Below, in pieces: positions 9,260 to 20,499 of a DNA stretch of 64,000 nt. Within the stretch, counting starts at the first letter, position 1. Each line of letters opens with the position of its first letter. Position numbers and translations under genes: made by a program. The stretch is from Alentia gelatinosa (Eukaryota; Annelida; Polychaeta; Phyllodocida; Polynoidae), in NCBI GenBank assembly GCA_950022655.1, contig OX465581.1:32645300-32709299 (forward strand), given 5' to 3'. The notes beneath the pieces were generated by a model, which searched no databases, was not told where the DNA came from, and saw only the letters and a list, made by a program, of their open reading frames with translations.

Positions 9260-11901
9260 GTTATACATACAATAATATTGCTATTGAGGTACAATATTTA
9301 TCCTACCCCTAATATAAAATCCCATAGGCTTAACATTGGGTTTCCGTATGCCACGCTGACTGGCATACGGAGTTTTATATGCCACTAGTGGCATACAGCA
9401 TGGTTATCACGTAATATTCCAAAATCGAGGAGATGGGGTAGGATAAAATCAAAACCTGATTCGTTTTAATCTTGGCCACCGCATTCCACTCCTGAAGTTT
9501 TGGCTCCGGACTTCACTCGGCTTCGCCTCATGAAGTCACTTTGTCAAACTCCAGTCGTGGAATACGGTGGCCAAGATTAAACCTCATCCAGTTTTACGAT
9601 AGTATGGTAGTAGTAACAAGAGGAAGGCTTGTATTCCTCTTGTTACTACTACCATACGTATTATACCTCAATAGTTCACTTCCTAAACGAAATTGGTGGA
9701 CTTAGATCTTAGAGGCGGGCCTAATTTGGTATGTGATATGTCATTGTATAAACAGTGGTGAGGACAAAGGAGTATCATATCACCTTAATGACGCCCACTA
9801 GAAATCTAAATTTATGGACGGGTCTGTCATAAGGATTCCTTGTCTATCCCTTATGCGCACATGTAGGCCTGCTTGGTAACAACAACGTGTATAGAGCTTT
9901 CTCTATACTCGTTGGTAATAAATATGAAAACGAAAGTTAAACCAATCCACATGATTGTATAAGGCTATTGTATGTATTTGAGCTTATTATATGGTCCTCA
10001 TTCCAACAGACCAATTATTTAACGAATGAAATGGTTCTATTTTTGGTTAAACATGAGCATAATCGTCTGAGATATAATTTTCATAGTAGCTTCGTACTAT
10101 ATACTACGCACACGTTTTGTTTCATCTCTGTAATATCATTGGTATTCATGCGGTATGGTATTTGTATTCGCATATGTTCATGCCGGATATGTATATAGTC
10201 TAATCGGATACCGATAAAAGGAATTGCGTTTTCCTAGAACCAAATCGACGTAAATCCTCTAAAATTGCTGGCCGTTAACTCATCCTCCACCATCCGGTAA
10301 AAAGACATAATTCCCAAACCGACCGCCCTTAGTCATTATCTATTCCATGGACAAAATACACCTATACAGAATCACAAATCTTAGACAGTGTTGGAAACGG
10401 GAGTGCTAGAATAGCAGACCAACTACATGTATATAAAGATATGTGGCGTCTAGCCTCTCCTTGTATACCAAGCATAATCGAAACCTATTTATATGGAATT
10501 AGCACTTTATTAACTTTTAGTATGAATTTACGTGTTTATAAAATTACAATTTTCGTCAAAAACGGTGTAGGCTATGCCGGTGTGTTCCACTGGATAGGCC
10601 AGATTTAAGAGGTCTTTCAAACATGGTTATAGTGAGGCCCATTCCACGATGGTGCCTGTACGGGCGCCGCCAGTAGGAAATAGGCAAAAGCTATTTCATC
10701 AGTTTTTAGCAGGTTGCGGCCGTTCGGCCGCCGCCGGTGAGCATGTGGCCTGCTCCACCGCACCTATTCCTATATTTCTCCCTGACAATCATGAACACGG
10801 TGCCTGTGTGGTGCCCGCGCGGGGCCCATAAGGCGCCCGTGCGGCGCTGTTCAGTATGCCCTATGGAATACGCCCTTAACAAGGTATATGCACTAGTATA
10901 ATGGTACTTAACAATTTATACAATTATGTGGTCAAACGAGGGCAAAGCTGTAGCGTAAACCTATAACATGAACGATGTACAATTGTTGGCAATAGGGATA
11001 TGTCATCAAGTCGGGTCGCATGTGCATACGGGCCAAATACCTACAATTGTGGCGATAGACCCAATTCGACTCTAGATGGCGGATTATACATGGCATAAGG
11101 CTTAGGGTCTACTATTCGTTCATAATATGCTACACATGAGGGGAAATGTTTTGGATACGATTTAATTCATAGAAAATGAACCAGTCAGTTATCACACAGT
11201 TTATATTATTTCTCATTCTAACAATATATTTGCGCGTTTATTTTAGGACATGTAAAACAGTAAAGCGGTCTAGCAGTCGTAAATATATAGGAATACATCC
11301 TTGGGAACTGATCCTAGAAATCAAGGTGTGGTGAAGTATATTGAATGTCACAGTCTATTACTTTATATCATGTCACATTCTGGTACATGCTCTCGGATAT
11401 CTTCTGCTATATTCTATTTGAGATAAAGGAATGAGATTGAACGTAACACAGCATAGGACACCTCACTTCTTGCCATTGTAAGCATGTCCCGAAAGGTTGG
11501 TAATAACAAGAAACAACTGTTCCCCAACAGGATTTAACTGTACAATTGTGACTCATTGATACATAATGCAAATCTAACAAGATCGAGGGGGATCAATGCC
11601 AAACTATCAATGCTATCTAGCGATAGCACTGCAAAACACCCCGAACAAGACCCAATGGAACTAAAACCATCCAACGTTATATGTTGTCAGGATTCCTCTC
11701 CTATGCATGGATTACTTACATTACATGGACCTTTTATGGGACTTCGAGCCCCTCTTGGTGAATTGATACCATTGTAAGATAACATATAAATACATACATG
11801 CCAGTAGTACGCAATAATGTCCACATCCGGACACACATACACACAGAAAGAAAGAGAGAGAGTGACAGACAGGTAGACAGACATAGACAGACAGACAGAC
11901 A

Positions 11902-11962
<61 letters not shown>

Positions 11963-12032
11963 ATATATATATTATATATATATATACATACATACATACA
12001 TACATACATACATACATACATACATACATACA

Positions 12033-12080
<48 letters not shown>

Positions 12081-12788
12081 GATAGATATAAGGGCCAGGG
12101 GGCGCTGTCACTGACAATCTACTGACAATCTGCAGGCAGGGAGCACGAGTTGGCCTACATACCTCGTGACCAGACAGAGGTCAATTGTAATACGATGCTA
12201 TTCCGTAGAGTACAAACACATGTACTCGTAAATATTTACATAGAACTTACACCCACACAGACTCACATACAGTCTGTGACTACATGTTTATCCATCCCTT
12301 TCCGACCTCTTCAAAACTAATGGAAATTTTTGGTGTTTATATATTTTATATATTATATATAATTCTTACTCGCCGTAGGCACTAGACTCTTTTAATTCAT
12401 ATTAGCTATTTGTCAACCTGTTTATATCGGTGAATGGGTAAAGCACGCCGAACAATAGTTTTTACCCACCGCCATCATACTTACTAGACTGTTGAGGGGT
12501 TGTCTGGTTAGTTGGACGTTGGTTCTGATCGCATCTTGGGCAGCATCCGCAGTCATCCTTCACCAAGGTACCATTGCAGGATTCGGGTTGTATATTAGGA
12601 CAAGCACGGATGTCACAGGGATCGCAATAGGCCTGTGGACCGCTGGGCACCTTGTAGGGGCTCACTCCGGAGCTAGCAGCCAGCGCAGCACCTCCGGCCC
12701 ACACCCCGGGCAACGGCAGCAGGCAAATGACCGCCCCGAACAGCAACATCCCAGCGGACGAGTGTGTCACTGTCACCGCCGTAGACAT
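8364..12788 (-). CDS. Secreted IGFBP-half / follistatin-like / Kazal protein with basic tail
   Basis: Two exons: 12785-side exon 12788-12485 and exon 8803-8364. The donor is TCTA/GTAAGT (intron starts at 12484) and the acceptor TTGCAG lies before 8803. Phases fit (1+2), giving 247 codons. The start ATG at 12788 opens a signal peptide ([18 protein letters not shown] is its hydrophobic core); upstream in-frame ATG 12851 is possible. An IGFBP N-terminal subdomain follows, with 8 Cys including the CGCCPRC signature. Exon 2 carries a follistatin-like motif (TCSDVNC...GIPLCRCP) and a six-Cys Kazal domain ([13 protein letters not shown]...HKGAC). The last 70 or so residues are dominated by Lys and Arg. 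The C-terminal IGFBP subdomain is absent and no protease domain follows (unlike HTRA). Such proteins usually bind growth factors or proteases extracellularly; the exact ligand is unknown. Confidence 0.85.
9147..9657. repeat. Palindromic repeat complex, foldback family copy 1
   Basis: This intron-borne block combines nested inverted repeats. A roughly 21-bp pair (CTCTTGTTACTACTACCATAC at 9149-9169, reverse complement at 9602-9622) encloses a (TA)n tract and a core of about 300 bp. The core has two modules. Module A (9297-9447) has arms TTTATCCTACCCC and GGGGTAGGATAAA plus inner hairpins, including the perfect palindrome TATGCCACTAGTGGCATA. Module B (about 9451-9591) has arms of about 38 bp around CTTGGCCACCG and CGGTGGCCAAG. 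A perfect hairpin with 24-bp arms follows at 9602-9657. The core recurs reversed at 34299-34587 and as a diverged copy at 53221-53520. Confidence 0.8.
9177..9255. repeat. (TA)n microsatellite
   Basis: About 78 bp of uninterrupted TA dinucleotides within the intron of the IGFBP/Kazal gene. It generates artefactual Tyr-Ile open frames. Confidence 0.97.
9658..11859. other. Intron sequence, nothing coding recognised
   Basis: This is the middle of the 3.7-kb intron of the minus-strand IGFBP/Kazal gene. A GC-rich island at 10635-10850 contains short palindromes (CGGCCGTTCGGCCG) and repeated GGTGCCTGT blocks of unknown origin. No domain was recognised in any frame. Confidence 0.55.
11860..12082. 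repeat. Compound microsatellite (GACA)n (TA)n (CATA)n
   Basis: Successive tracts: GACA-type repeats to about 11905, TA to about 11957, mixed TA, then a (CATA)n run at about 11985-12060 and more TA. Several overlapping frames here are repeat artefacts. Confidence 0.95.
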
Positions 12789-13944
12789 CGTGGTGGCTTG
12801 AATGGAGACAGCCGTAGACGGACCAAAGCTTCGGGATGGAGCCTGCGCCAAGCCGCTTGAGGTGACTGAGGTCGTATTCGGTCACCAGACGGTCGGCTGC
12901 CAGTGGCGGGTCCACGGTCACAGGGCTCACTGAGGGCCGGGATTTCACCTCAACCGGAGCATTTCCGATGGTTTCAGTGGGCCCCACAGGAGGAGGAGGC
13001 GGTGTGCCAGCACTCTGAGAGACCCAGTTCAGACTGCGCTTCCCAGCACGACTCCGCGTGCCCTGGCAAGTGGTGGTGTGTGGTGCCTTAAGGCAGTACA
13101 CACACCCCCTGTCAAGCGCCACCACCGGCCTGTGTGCTGCGCCTACTCGTAGCGTGTCAAGGCACGGTTTGGTCGGGGGTGGGGAGGAGTGGTTTCCAGA
13201 GCTGGTATCAACCAGTTCAGTGTGTGTATGGTGGATGTTTGGGGGTTGGGGGTTTGGGGGGTGAGTGTGCTACGTGCATGTGTGTGTGTGTGTGGGGGGG
13301 GGGGGAGGGGGGTACCTCCTGCAGCTGGGATTGGGTATTAAGGGAATAACGGGATGTGGCGAGGAATGGGCGACCTTTAGTTAAGGGTGGGAAAGAGCTG
13401 AAAAAAAGACATCCCAAATGCAGAGCTTGCGTGGTTTAGTCACCAAGCCAATGTATGTAAGTGTTGTTACACTCAAATTTTTCTGTTGACAAAAGAGTGT
13501 GCGCTATCCCTTGGCCTAGCTGATTGAAAACTAAACGATTTTTAAGATGGAGTTTAATTAGTATTCAATGTAAATTAATCTTAGTTCTGCGCTCGGGATG
13601 CCGCTTTTCAGTACTTCCTGCCTGATATTTTACCTATACTTGTTGTGTATTATTGTAACTACGCCTGAAAGATTTAGCATTATGTGGGGATTCTTTGATT
13701 CTAACTCACTTCGGGCTACCTTTTTGTTCCCTTGCCTGGCGCAGTCACTCCCACGTGAACACTATTAATATTTCTATGAAGTGGGTTCTTCTTAACTTCT
13801 TAACTCAGGAACTAGAGCATTTGTTCCTGCTTTTGACTTGGTTTATTTGGAATCTCATGGCCTACATTCTCAAACGTGAGCGGGATCGCTAGCTGCTCAA
13901 TGACCTCTTTTTAATATAGAAGAGCTACATTACTTTAGTTTAGG
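12789..13944. other. Probable 5' UTR/promoter of the IGFBP/Kazal gene, then unassigned
   Basis: 12789-13150 is GC-rich compared with its surroundings and lies immediately upstream of the signal-peptide ATG, as expected for a leader and promoter. A minus frame at 12673-13125 is open through it but has a proline-rich, domain-free sequence and overlaps the real exon in another frame. 13190-13320 is a G/T-rich tract ending in a G run that could form a quadruplex. 13330-13944 holds nothing recognised. Confidence 0.45.
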
Positions 13945-14668
13945 TTAGTTACAAATGACGGCGCCACTGTGTTGTATATTTGCTTTAAGGCGGTGCTCCA
14001 ATGCGCCGATTCTTGTTCTCCACCATCTTTTGTGATTATGGACAATCACCTTGGGGCAACCATATAATGCACACATTTGTTCGACAGAATTTGTGACCTG
14101 CTTGCTGGGTAGTTGCAGGTTGGAGGAATTCAGCTTCAATGAAGTTAGTTTTGCAGTCAACTACAGCCTCTAACTGGAAAAGATCACATCCGATTTTCTC
14201 CCATGGCCATGATTTTCTCACAACTGCTAGTGTTTCTTTTTTCTAGTTATAACCAGTTTCTTTCATTGCTCCTCAATTTTTGCAAAGCATATTCAATAGG
14301 TCTCCTTTCCTGGAGTAGTACTGCTCCAAGACCTTTTTTCTGAACTGCCTACCTGCAGCATAAGTTTCTTGTCCAGATTATGATATGCTAGAACTGGGGA
14401 GTTAGATAGCTTATGTTAAAGCTTCTCGAAAGCTTTGTCACACTCTTCCAACCACACAAAGTCAACATCTTTCCTCTTTAGCCAATGAATTGGCTCTACA
14501 TCTTCAGCAAGGTTAGGAGGGTATCTGGCAAGATACTGTACCATACCACATAACAGATGTGCACCTGCGATATCGTCAGGCACTAGCATTTCCTAGATGG
14601 CCCTGACTTATCTTGGCTTGCTCTGATGCCATCCCTGGAGAGCCTGTTTTTCTTATATTGCTTAGATT
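13945..14668 (-). pseudogene. Old Gypsy element, 3' half (RT thumb, RNase H, integrase relics)
   Basis: In broken frames the minus strand reads LCGMVQYLARYPPNLAEDVEP and VWLEECDKAFEKL (14580-14420), which is the RT connection/RNase H start typical of Ty3/Gypsy pol. An integrase core fragment follows: PWEKIGCDLF and VVDCKTNFIE (14221-14100), then GCPKVIVHNH (about 14060). Stops and deletions abound. The 5' half of what looks like the same element lies at 18721-20000, so the two halves are separated by the nested element. Confidence 0.72.
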
Positions 14669-14771
14669 TGTCAGGACTAGTTCTAAGAATAAGAACCTGT
14701 GCGAACGATAATTGAAGCACATCCGATCTGTTTATTCAGGTCTCACAACACAGAATACGTCATCTGTTACA
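14669..14771 (-). repeat. 3' LTR of nested Gypsy element
   Basis: On the minus strand a purine tract (AAAGAAGGGAGA) is followed by TGTAACAG, and the 103-bp unit ends CTGACA, giving TG...CA termini. An AATAAA signal lies inside. The purine tract next to TG is the polypurine primer plus 3' LTR arrangement of LTR retrotransposons. The LTR is short, and no matching 5' LTR exists because the element is truncated. Confidence 0.6.
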
Positions 14772-15083
14772 TCTCCCTTCTTTAGGAAGCGTTGCCTTAA
14801 GAGATAGTGGGTCTTTGATATGCAGTCTCACAGGAATATCAAGATAGGTCTTTCAGTTGATACAAACAGATATCAATTATGTTAGATGGTGAATGCTTCA
14901 ATAAGGCCTTTGTTTAAGAGTCACTACTATACTGGTGATAAACACCAACTCTACACAACTGAAATGCAATGCTATAAAATTTAGCACCGATAATCAAGAC
15001 TAGATATAGTCACTAAAAACGGCTCGGTTTCTTCATGGGACGGTCACTTTGCATCCCACACAAATCAATACTAGACATAGCCA

Positions 15084-18000
15084 TCAAAATAGCTCGGTTT
15101 CTTCACGGGACGCCCAATTCGCGTCCTCTGGGTAGTCTGTTAGTACAGGCTCTGAGGAAGCCACCAACTCAGACAGCTCTACCTCCGCAGGTCGAGGCTC
15201 AGTAGACCTCACATCTGCATGTCGTTGGGGCTTCACTTCCACCATGGCGTAGTCATCTGATGGTGGGATGAGCAGGGGTGGGCACTCAGCAGACTTCCTC
15301 AAGTGTCTGCGGTTACGACTGAGCAACCCCTGCTCAGTCTGGATGGTGTATGACCTGGGCTGGTCACACTTGTTAGCCACAATGGCTGGCTCCCATACAC
15401 TTCCTCACTGCACCCGCACCACATCACCGGGGTGAAGCTGCTTGAGGGATGTGGCATGCTGGTCGTAGTACGACTTCTGGCGCTGCTGTCTCTTCTTGAG
15501 GGCCTCATGTGCTTCCACCACCCTGGGGCGTAAGAGCACGTCACTTGTTGGTATTTTGGACCGCAGGGTTCGGCTCATAAGAAGTTGTGCTGGTGAGTAT
15601 ATAAGACCCGTCAGTGGTGTATTCCGGTATTCAAGCAGTGCTAAATATGGGTCACGGCCATCTTCGTCTGCTTTCTTGAACAGGTTTTTAAGTGTCTGTA
15701 CAAATCTCCCTGCCTGCCCGTTTGACTGGGCATATCCTGGGCTTGAGGTGGTAACTTTGATGCCCCACTCACTTGCAAAATTCCGGAAATCCTGGCTACC
15801 AAAGGGCATGTTGTCACTCACCACTTCCTCTGGTATTCCGAAGCGGGCGCACACGCTCTTGGTATCTGTCGCAATTGTTTTTGCTGTCTTATCTGGGAGC
15901 TGTGAGAATTCGGGGTACTTCGAGAAATAGTCAACGATAACAAGGAAATCCTGACCATGGAATGTCATAATATCCATAGCGATCTTGCGCCATACACCAT
16001 CAATTATCTTGTGCGGGATCATTGGCTCCTTTTGCTGACTTCGCTGGTATTTCATGCAAACTGAGCATCTTTGCACAACCTGCTCAATGTCACTGCCCAT
16101 GCTGGGCCAATATAAAACAGTTCTTGCACGGGCCTTACATTTCTCTGTTCCGAGGTGGCTTTCATGGATAAGGGTGACCGCTCTAGTCATTTCGTCGTCT
16201 ATGGACATATCAGGCTGTCCTTTGATGTATGCACGAGACAGTGTGTCAGCCAGGTACATGTACTTCCCGGGCACATAAGAGACAACCAGATCATATGGCT
16301 GGATAGTTAACATGAGTCTCTGTAGTCTTGGTGGAGCCTTGCACATGGGTTTCTTAAGAATACTCTCGAGGGGCTTGTGATCGGTCTGCACACGTATGTC
16401 TGGTTTACCATAAATGTATTGGTGAAACTTCTTGGTAGCAAAGGAGATTGCCAGCATCTCCTTCTCTATTTTTGCAGTTTTCTTCTGCTGAAGTCATAGA
16501 GCGAGATGCATAGGCCACTGGATTACCATCCTGTAGGAGGCATGCTCCTAAGCCAGATTGTGATGCATCGGCCTGAATAGTCACTGGCTTTGTCACGTCA
16601 TAGAATGCCAGAACTGGCTCACTTGTAAGAATGTATTGTAGCTTACGCATTGCAGCATCATGCTCATAGGTCCAGTTCCACTCAGTGTCCTGCTTGAGTA
16701 GAGCTCGAAGAGGGGCTGTGATGGTGGATTCGTTTGGAATATACTGAGCCAGGTACTTGACCATGCCCAGTAGGCGTTGAAGAGAGGGCACGTCTGTCGG
16801 TGTAGGCATGCCGACAATTGCCTCAATTTTCTGCGGGTCTGGCTTAAGTCCTTGCGATGGGACCAGGTTGCCCATGTACTCAACCTCATTGACTTTGAAC
16901 AGGATTTTTGAGTAGTTGAATTTCACACCTTTGTCCCTTGCGCAAAATCAAGTCATGCTCCTGCTTGGAAGCTGCTGCAATGATAAGGTCATCAGCTATG
17001 ACATGAACTCCACTGATGTCACCAAATGTCTCTTCATTGCGTTTTTGCATAATTTCGCTTGCTGAAGAGATGCCGAAAGGCATGCGCAAGAACCGCTTCT
17101 GTCCCCATGGAGTGTTGAATGTGCAATAGTATGATGCCTGGTCGCTGAGTTTAACATGCCAATAACCATCTTTCATGTCTATTACTGTGAAGAATAAATG
17201 GGCCTCTACATCTGCGGGAGTCGGGATATTATATCTTTCATGTTTGATTGCCTTGTTTAATGGCCTTGGATCGAGACACACCCGCAGCAAGCCATTCTTT
17301 ATTTCAAAGATCACTAGATTACTGACCCACTCTGTGGGTCTGTCCACATCTGCAATGATGCCTCGCTGCGTTATTTCTGCAAGTGTCTTTTTAAGCTTTG
17401 GTTGCGTTGCATAGGGAATTCTGCGTGGCTGCTGGATTGTGCCCTGTGCTTTTTCATTTAGCTGCATATCATACTCTTTGTCATACTGACCTTCTCCCCT
17501 AAAGACATCTGCATACTCTTTTTCTACATGGTCTTTTGTTAAGTTGAAATGCTTTGGCTCACATGTACGAATATTCACACGCTTTACAAGATGCAGCTGC
17601 TCACACGCTTCATGTCCCAGAATTGGCGTGTCTGCTTTGTCAGTAACATAGAATTTGAAATTGCCACTCTGACCTGTATGTGCTGATTTATTTAAGCACC
17701 ACTGTGCCTCTCGGGTATATTTGATAGTTGCTGACTGCGGTCAAAATGGTCTTGGTGCTTTTTATATTTAAGTTCTGCATTTTGCGTACAACTGATTCGG
17801 TCAATACATTTGCTTCTGCTCCAGTGTCCAGTTTGCAGCATACCAGTTCACCTCCAATAGTCACAGTCTCATACCACTTATTAGCATCACTGTCACGCTT
17901 TTGCTCGGCTACTGCACCCACATATAATGAACCAACAAAAAGATAGTCACTATCTTCATACTCAGTACCCTCGGATTCCTCCTGTTCCTCCTGCTCGAGG

Positions 18001-18720
18001 ACATGCACCTTCTTTCTGACAAAGCTACCATCACGGCATACACTGGCGAAGTGGTTGAGGCGACTGCATTTGTTACAGGTATTACCATATGCTGGGCATT
18101 TACGTGGGGGATGCCTACCACCACAATACTCACAATCTTTGCCTTGAGTCCTGTGCGCTTTACCATCCTTATGCTGAGGCTGGAACCTAAAGCTTCTGTC
18201 CCTGAACCTTGCTGCTTGAAATTTGATGGTTTGCCTTTAAAATTTTGCCTACTCCTGCCTATGGTGTGCACATCATGGCTTTTCTGCGTCTCACCTATCA
18301 TAGTTTTTAACTGGACTTTGCTTGCCTCTGCTGCATGACAAATATCTAATGCCTTGCTCAATGTCAGATCTGCCTCATAAAGTAGCCTTTCCTTGACACG
18401 TGTGTCAGCTAACCCAAACACAATACTATCTCTGAGATTTTTGTCCTTTTGATCCCCATACTCACAGCTTCCAAGCAATATTCTGAGATCATTTACCCAT
18501 TGGTCAATTGATTCACCCTCACGCTGATTGCGTTGCCAGAATTTATCTCTCAAACACCTCATTTTTCCTTGGATCACAATACTCTCTGAACTTCTTTAGC
18601 ACTGCCTTGTAGTCATCTGCCTTATCCCCTTCATTGTCACTAATCACAAAGTTACTGTGAATATCCTGTGCCTCTGGACCAGCACAGTGTAGCAAAATAG
18701 CTACCCTAGTCTTTACTTCC
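15084..18720 (-). pseudogene. Gypsy gag-pol polyprotein, multiple frameshifts
   Basis: Gag (18720-18000) shows EYCDPRKN and KFWQRNQREGESIDQWVNDL. Two zinc knuckles (CX2CX3HX4C and CNKCSRLNHFASVC) sit near 18120-18040, in a frame shifted from the rest of gag. Protease near 17830 has the DTGAEANVL active site. RT (17578-16886) has FGISSASEIMQ and an IADD catalytic box. RNase H (16926-16380) includes IQADASQSGLGA and QTDHKPLE. Integrase (16290-15405) has an H-H-C-C zinc finger ending CSVC, MDIMTF (first Asp) and VSDN (second Asp), but reads NGQAGRF where the catalytic Glu of NGQAER is expected. The C-terminal tail reaches 15084. Frame changes near 18560, 18100, 17650, 16920 and 16470 make it non-coding. 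Confidence 0.88.
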
Positions 18721-20000
18721 TTTTTCACATATATATACCACACCAACGAGATCACAATTGCATGGTGGAGTCTTTTCTGGAACATTTCCCTGGATACCTT
18801 CAAAACAAAAGGCAACTGGGTCCACCTATACCGACAAATATGTATTTAATCATCATAGTCAATTTGAATAACCTCTCATCAAGATGTACCAGAAAGCCTC
18901 CTTCACATCGACTTTACTGAAAACTTTTGAATTCAACAGCTTGGGAAGGACATCATTGAATAAGGAGTCTATAGCGTTCCCACAAGAGTGCTTTGTTGAG
19001 AGCTTGGGGGGTGAATACAAATGTGCATCTTCCTATCGGGCTTTCTCATAGCTGCCATTAGTGACACCCACTCTGTAGGCTAATCAACTGGAACAAGGAT
19101 CCTTTGGCTGATAAGCTGGTTGTTGGCATTGTTTATTTCCTTCTCAATTGAAATAAGCACATTTTGGCAGGTGAGTGCCTCTGGTCAATTGTCAGAGTAG
19201 CCTCACCTAGGTCATCAAGATCACCTTGCTTTTCCATCTTTGACACTTGGAACAACTCCATGTTGATGGTTACCAACCCCAGGTTCTAGCAGGTATTGGT
19301 ATCTAGGATGTTCTGGAGGTTGTTATCAATGACTGAGAAAGGCATTTCATAACTTGGTTTTGGGATTGGTCACTTTTAAATTAACTTCACCCAAGCATAT
19401 CTGTTCAGAGTTGTTCCACATGTACAGGCTCCCTTAATCTTCTTTGAGTTTGGATTTGTGTACATAGTGATGTAATCTTTAGTTGCATCAGGATTGAGAA
19501 ACGTGTTAAATGGATCTGACCATGCAACATTCCAAAATCTGTATGACACGAGAACTTCTTACTGCAGTATACCTCAACTATTTTCAAAGGGTTACTAGTT
19601 TTTCCTCAGCAGTCATGTCAGTACCGTCAGCATTTTACCATGAGAAATGTTCAGATGCCAGAGTAATATCATTCCCTGTACAGTAGAGAATTGCAGCCTT
19701 CTACTTTTTGATTGTTCATCTATACCAGAGGCTTCTAAGTATACATCAAGAAGTCTCTTCCACTTCTTGTGTGATCCACTGAGATAGGTACCATGGCCAT
19801 CTAAGAATGTGTCCCACTTAAAGCTCGACTAGGACATTTCCATAGCAAATTGAAACAAACACACTATATTGTGGTAACTACCAATGCAGAATTCACAATT
19901 TGTGGCCCATAAAGTAGAGACAGACTCACTTCCCTGAGTGTCAGTTCAAATCGTTTGGATGTAGAGAAAGGCTTGTTTTCAGTTCCATTATTATGAAGAT
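18721..20000 (-). pseudogene. Old Gypsy element, 5' half (pre-RT and RT relics)
   Basis: Broken minus-strand frames read PTEWVSLMAAM and LNKALLWERYRLL, then DVLPKLLNSKVFSKVDVKEA (19090-18900) and WTQLPFVLKVSREMFQKRL (about 18810-18755). This is the RT fingers/palm of a Gypsy element of a different type from the nested one. Upstream (19200-20000) are degenerate stretches (for example FLDGHGTYLSGSHKKWKRL) that probably come from its gag/protease, which I could not assign firmly. The sequence stops at the nested insertion and resumes at 14668. Confidence 0.68.
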
Positions 20001-20499
20001 TCTTTTCCCATTGATGTTTTTGGTGTTGGACCCGCAGGGTCCTTCACTCCTCCCATGGGGATCCTCTGGGGACCTCTTTTGGCTAGAAAAATATTTCTTT
20101 CTGGGATCCGTTTGCTTACGCAGATATTCAACCTAAAATGAGTGGCCTAGTGGATTTTTTTGGATTTTTTATTTAGAAAAAGTATCATCTCACAAACCTT
20201 GTATTGCTTCATTTTTACTCAATGTTTTGGGCTGAATGTGGTTTATGGTTTAGTGCGTGTCTTATTTGGTATAGTGTGATGTTAATACCAAGCACCCACA
20301 CACTGGTCTATGTGTGTGGCTATGTAAAGTCCAGTCAATGTGTAGCAATAGGGGATGAGCTAGCCTCAGCCTGCTGTATCTGGATTAGTCCTGGGATGTA
20401 TCACAGTGAGATATATACTGGATTGTGGATGGTTACCAGCAGTCACTGGAATCCTGGATTAAGTTGTCACTAGAACACAGCAGCTGGATGTAGGTAGGT
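20001..20499. other. Unassigned sequence upstream of old Gypsy relic
   Basis: Low-confidence leader region of the older element on the minus strand. No coding motif was recognised. The plus frame at 20204-20473 is domain-free. Confidence 0.35.

Larger units (their letters stand above)
14669..18720 (-). mobile_element. Nested Ty3/Gypsy retrotransposon, 5'-truncated
   Basis: This minus-strand element has the order gag, protease, RT, RNase H, integrase, purine tract, 3' LTR. Its right boundary, near 18720, joins gag sequence directly to RT sequence of an older Gypsy copy: that frame passes from an RT motif (FVLKVSREMFQKRLHHA) to gag (ILLHCAGPEAQ). The 5' LTR and gag N-terminus are therefore missing, and the element interrupts the older one. 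The 3' UTR holds a 45-bp direct repeat (about 14998 and 15070, containing GGCTCGGTTTCTTCA). Confidence 0.8.

Noticed and set aside
9152..9388. Tyr-Ile repeat open frames over the (TA)n tract, and the overlapping frames at 11721-12117
   Set aside because: They are translations of microsatellites, not proteins.
12673..13125. 150-codon minus frame upstream of the IGFBP/Kazal start
   Set aside because: It overlaps the real exon in another frame, has no domain and is proline-rich because the region is GC-rich; it is better explained as leader sequence.
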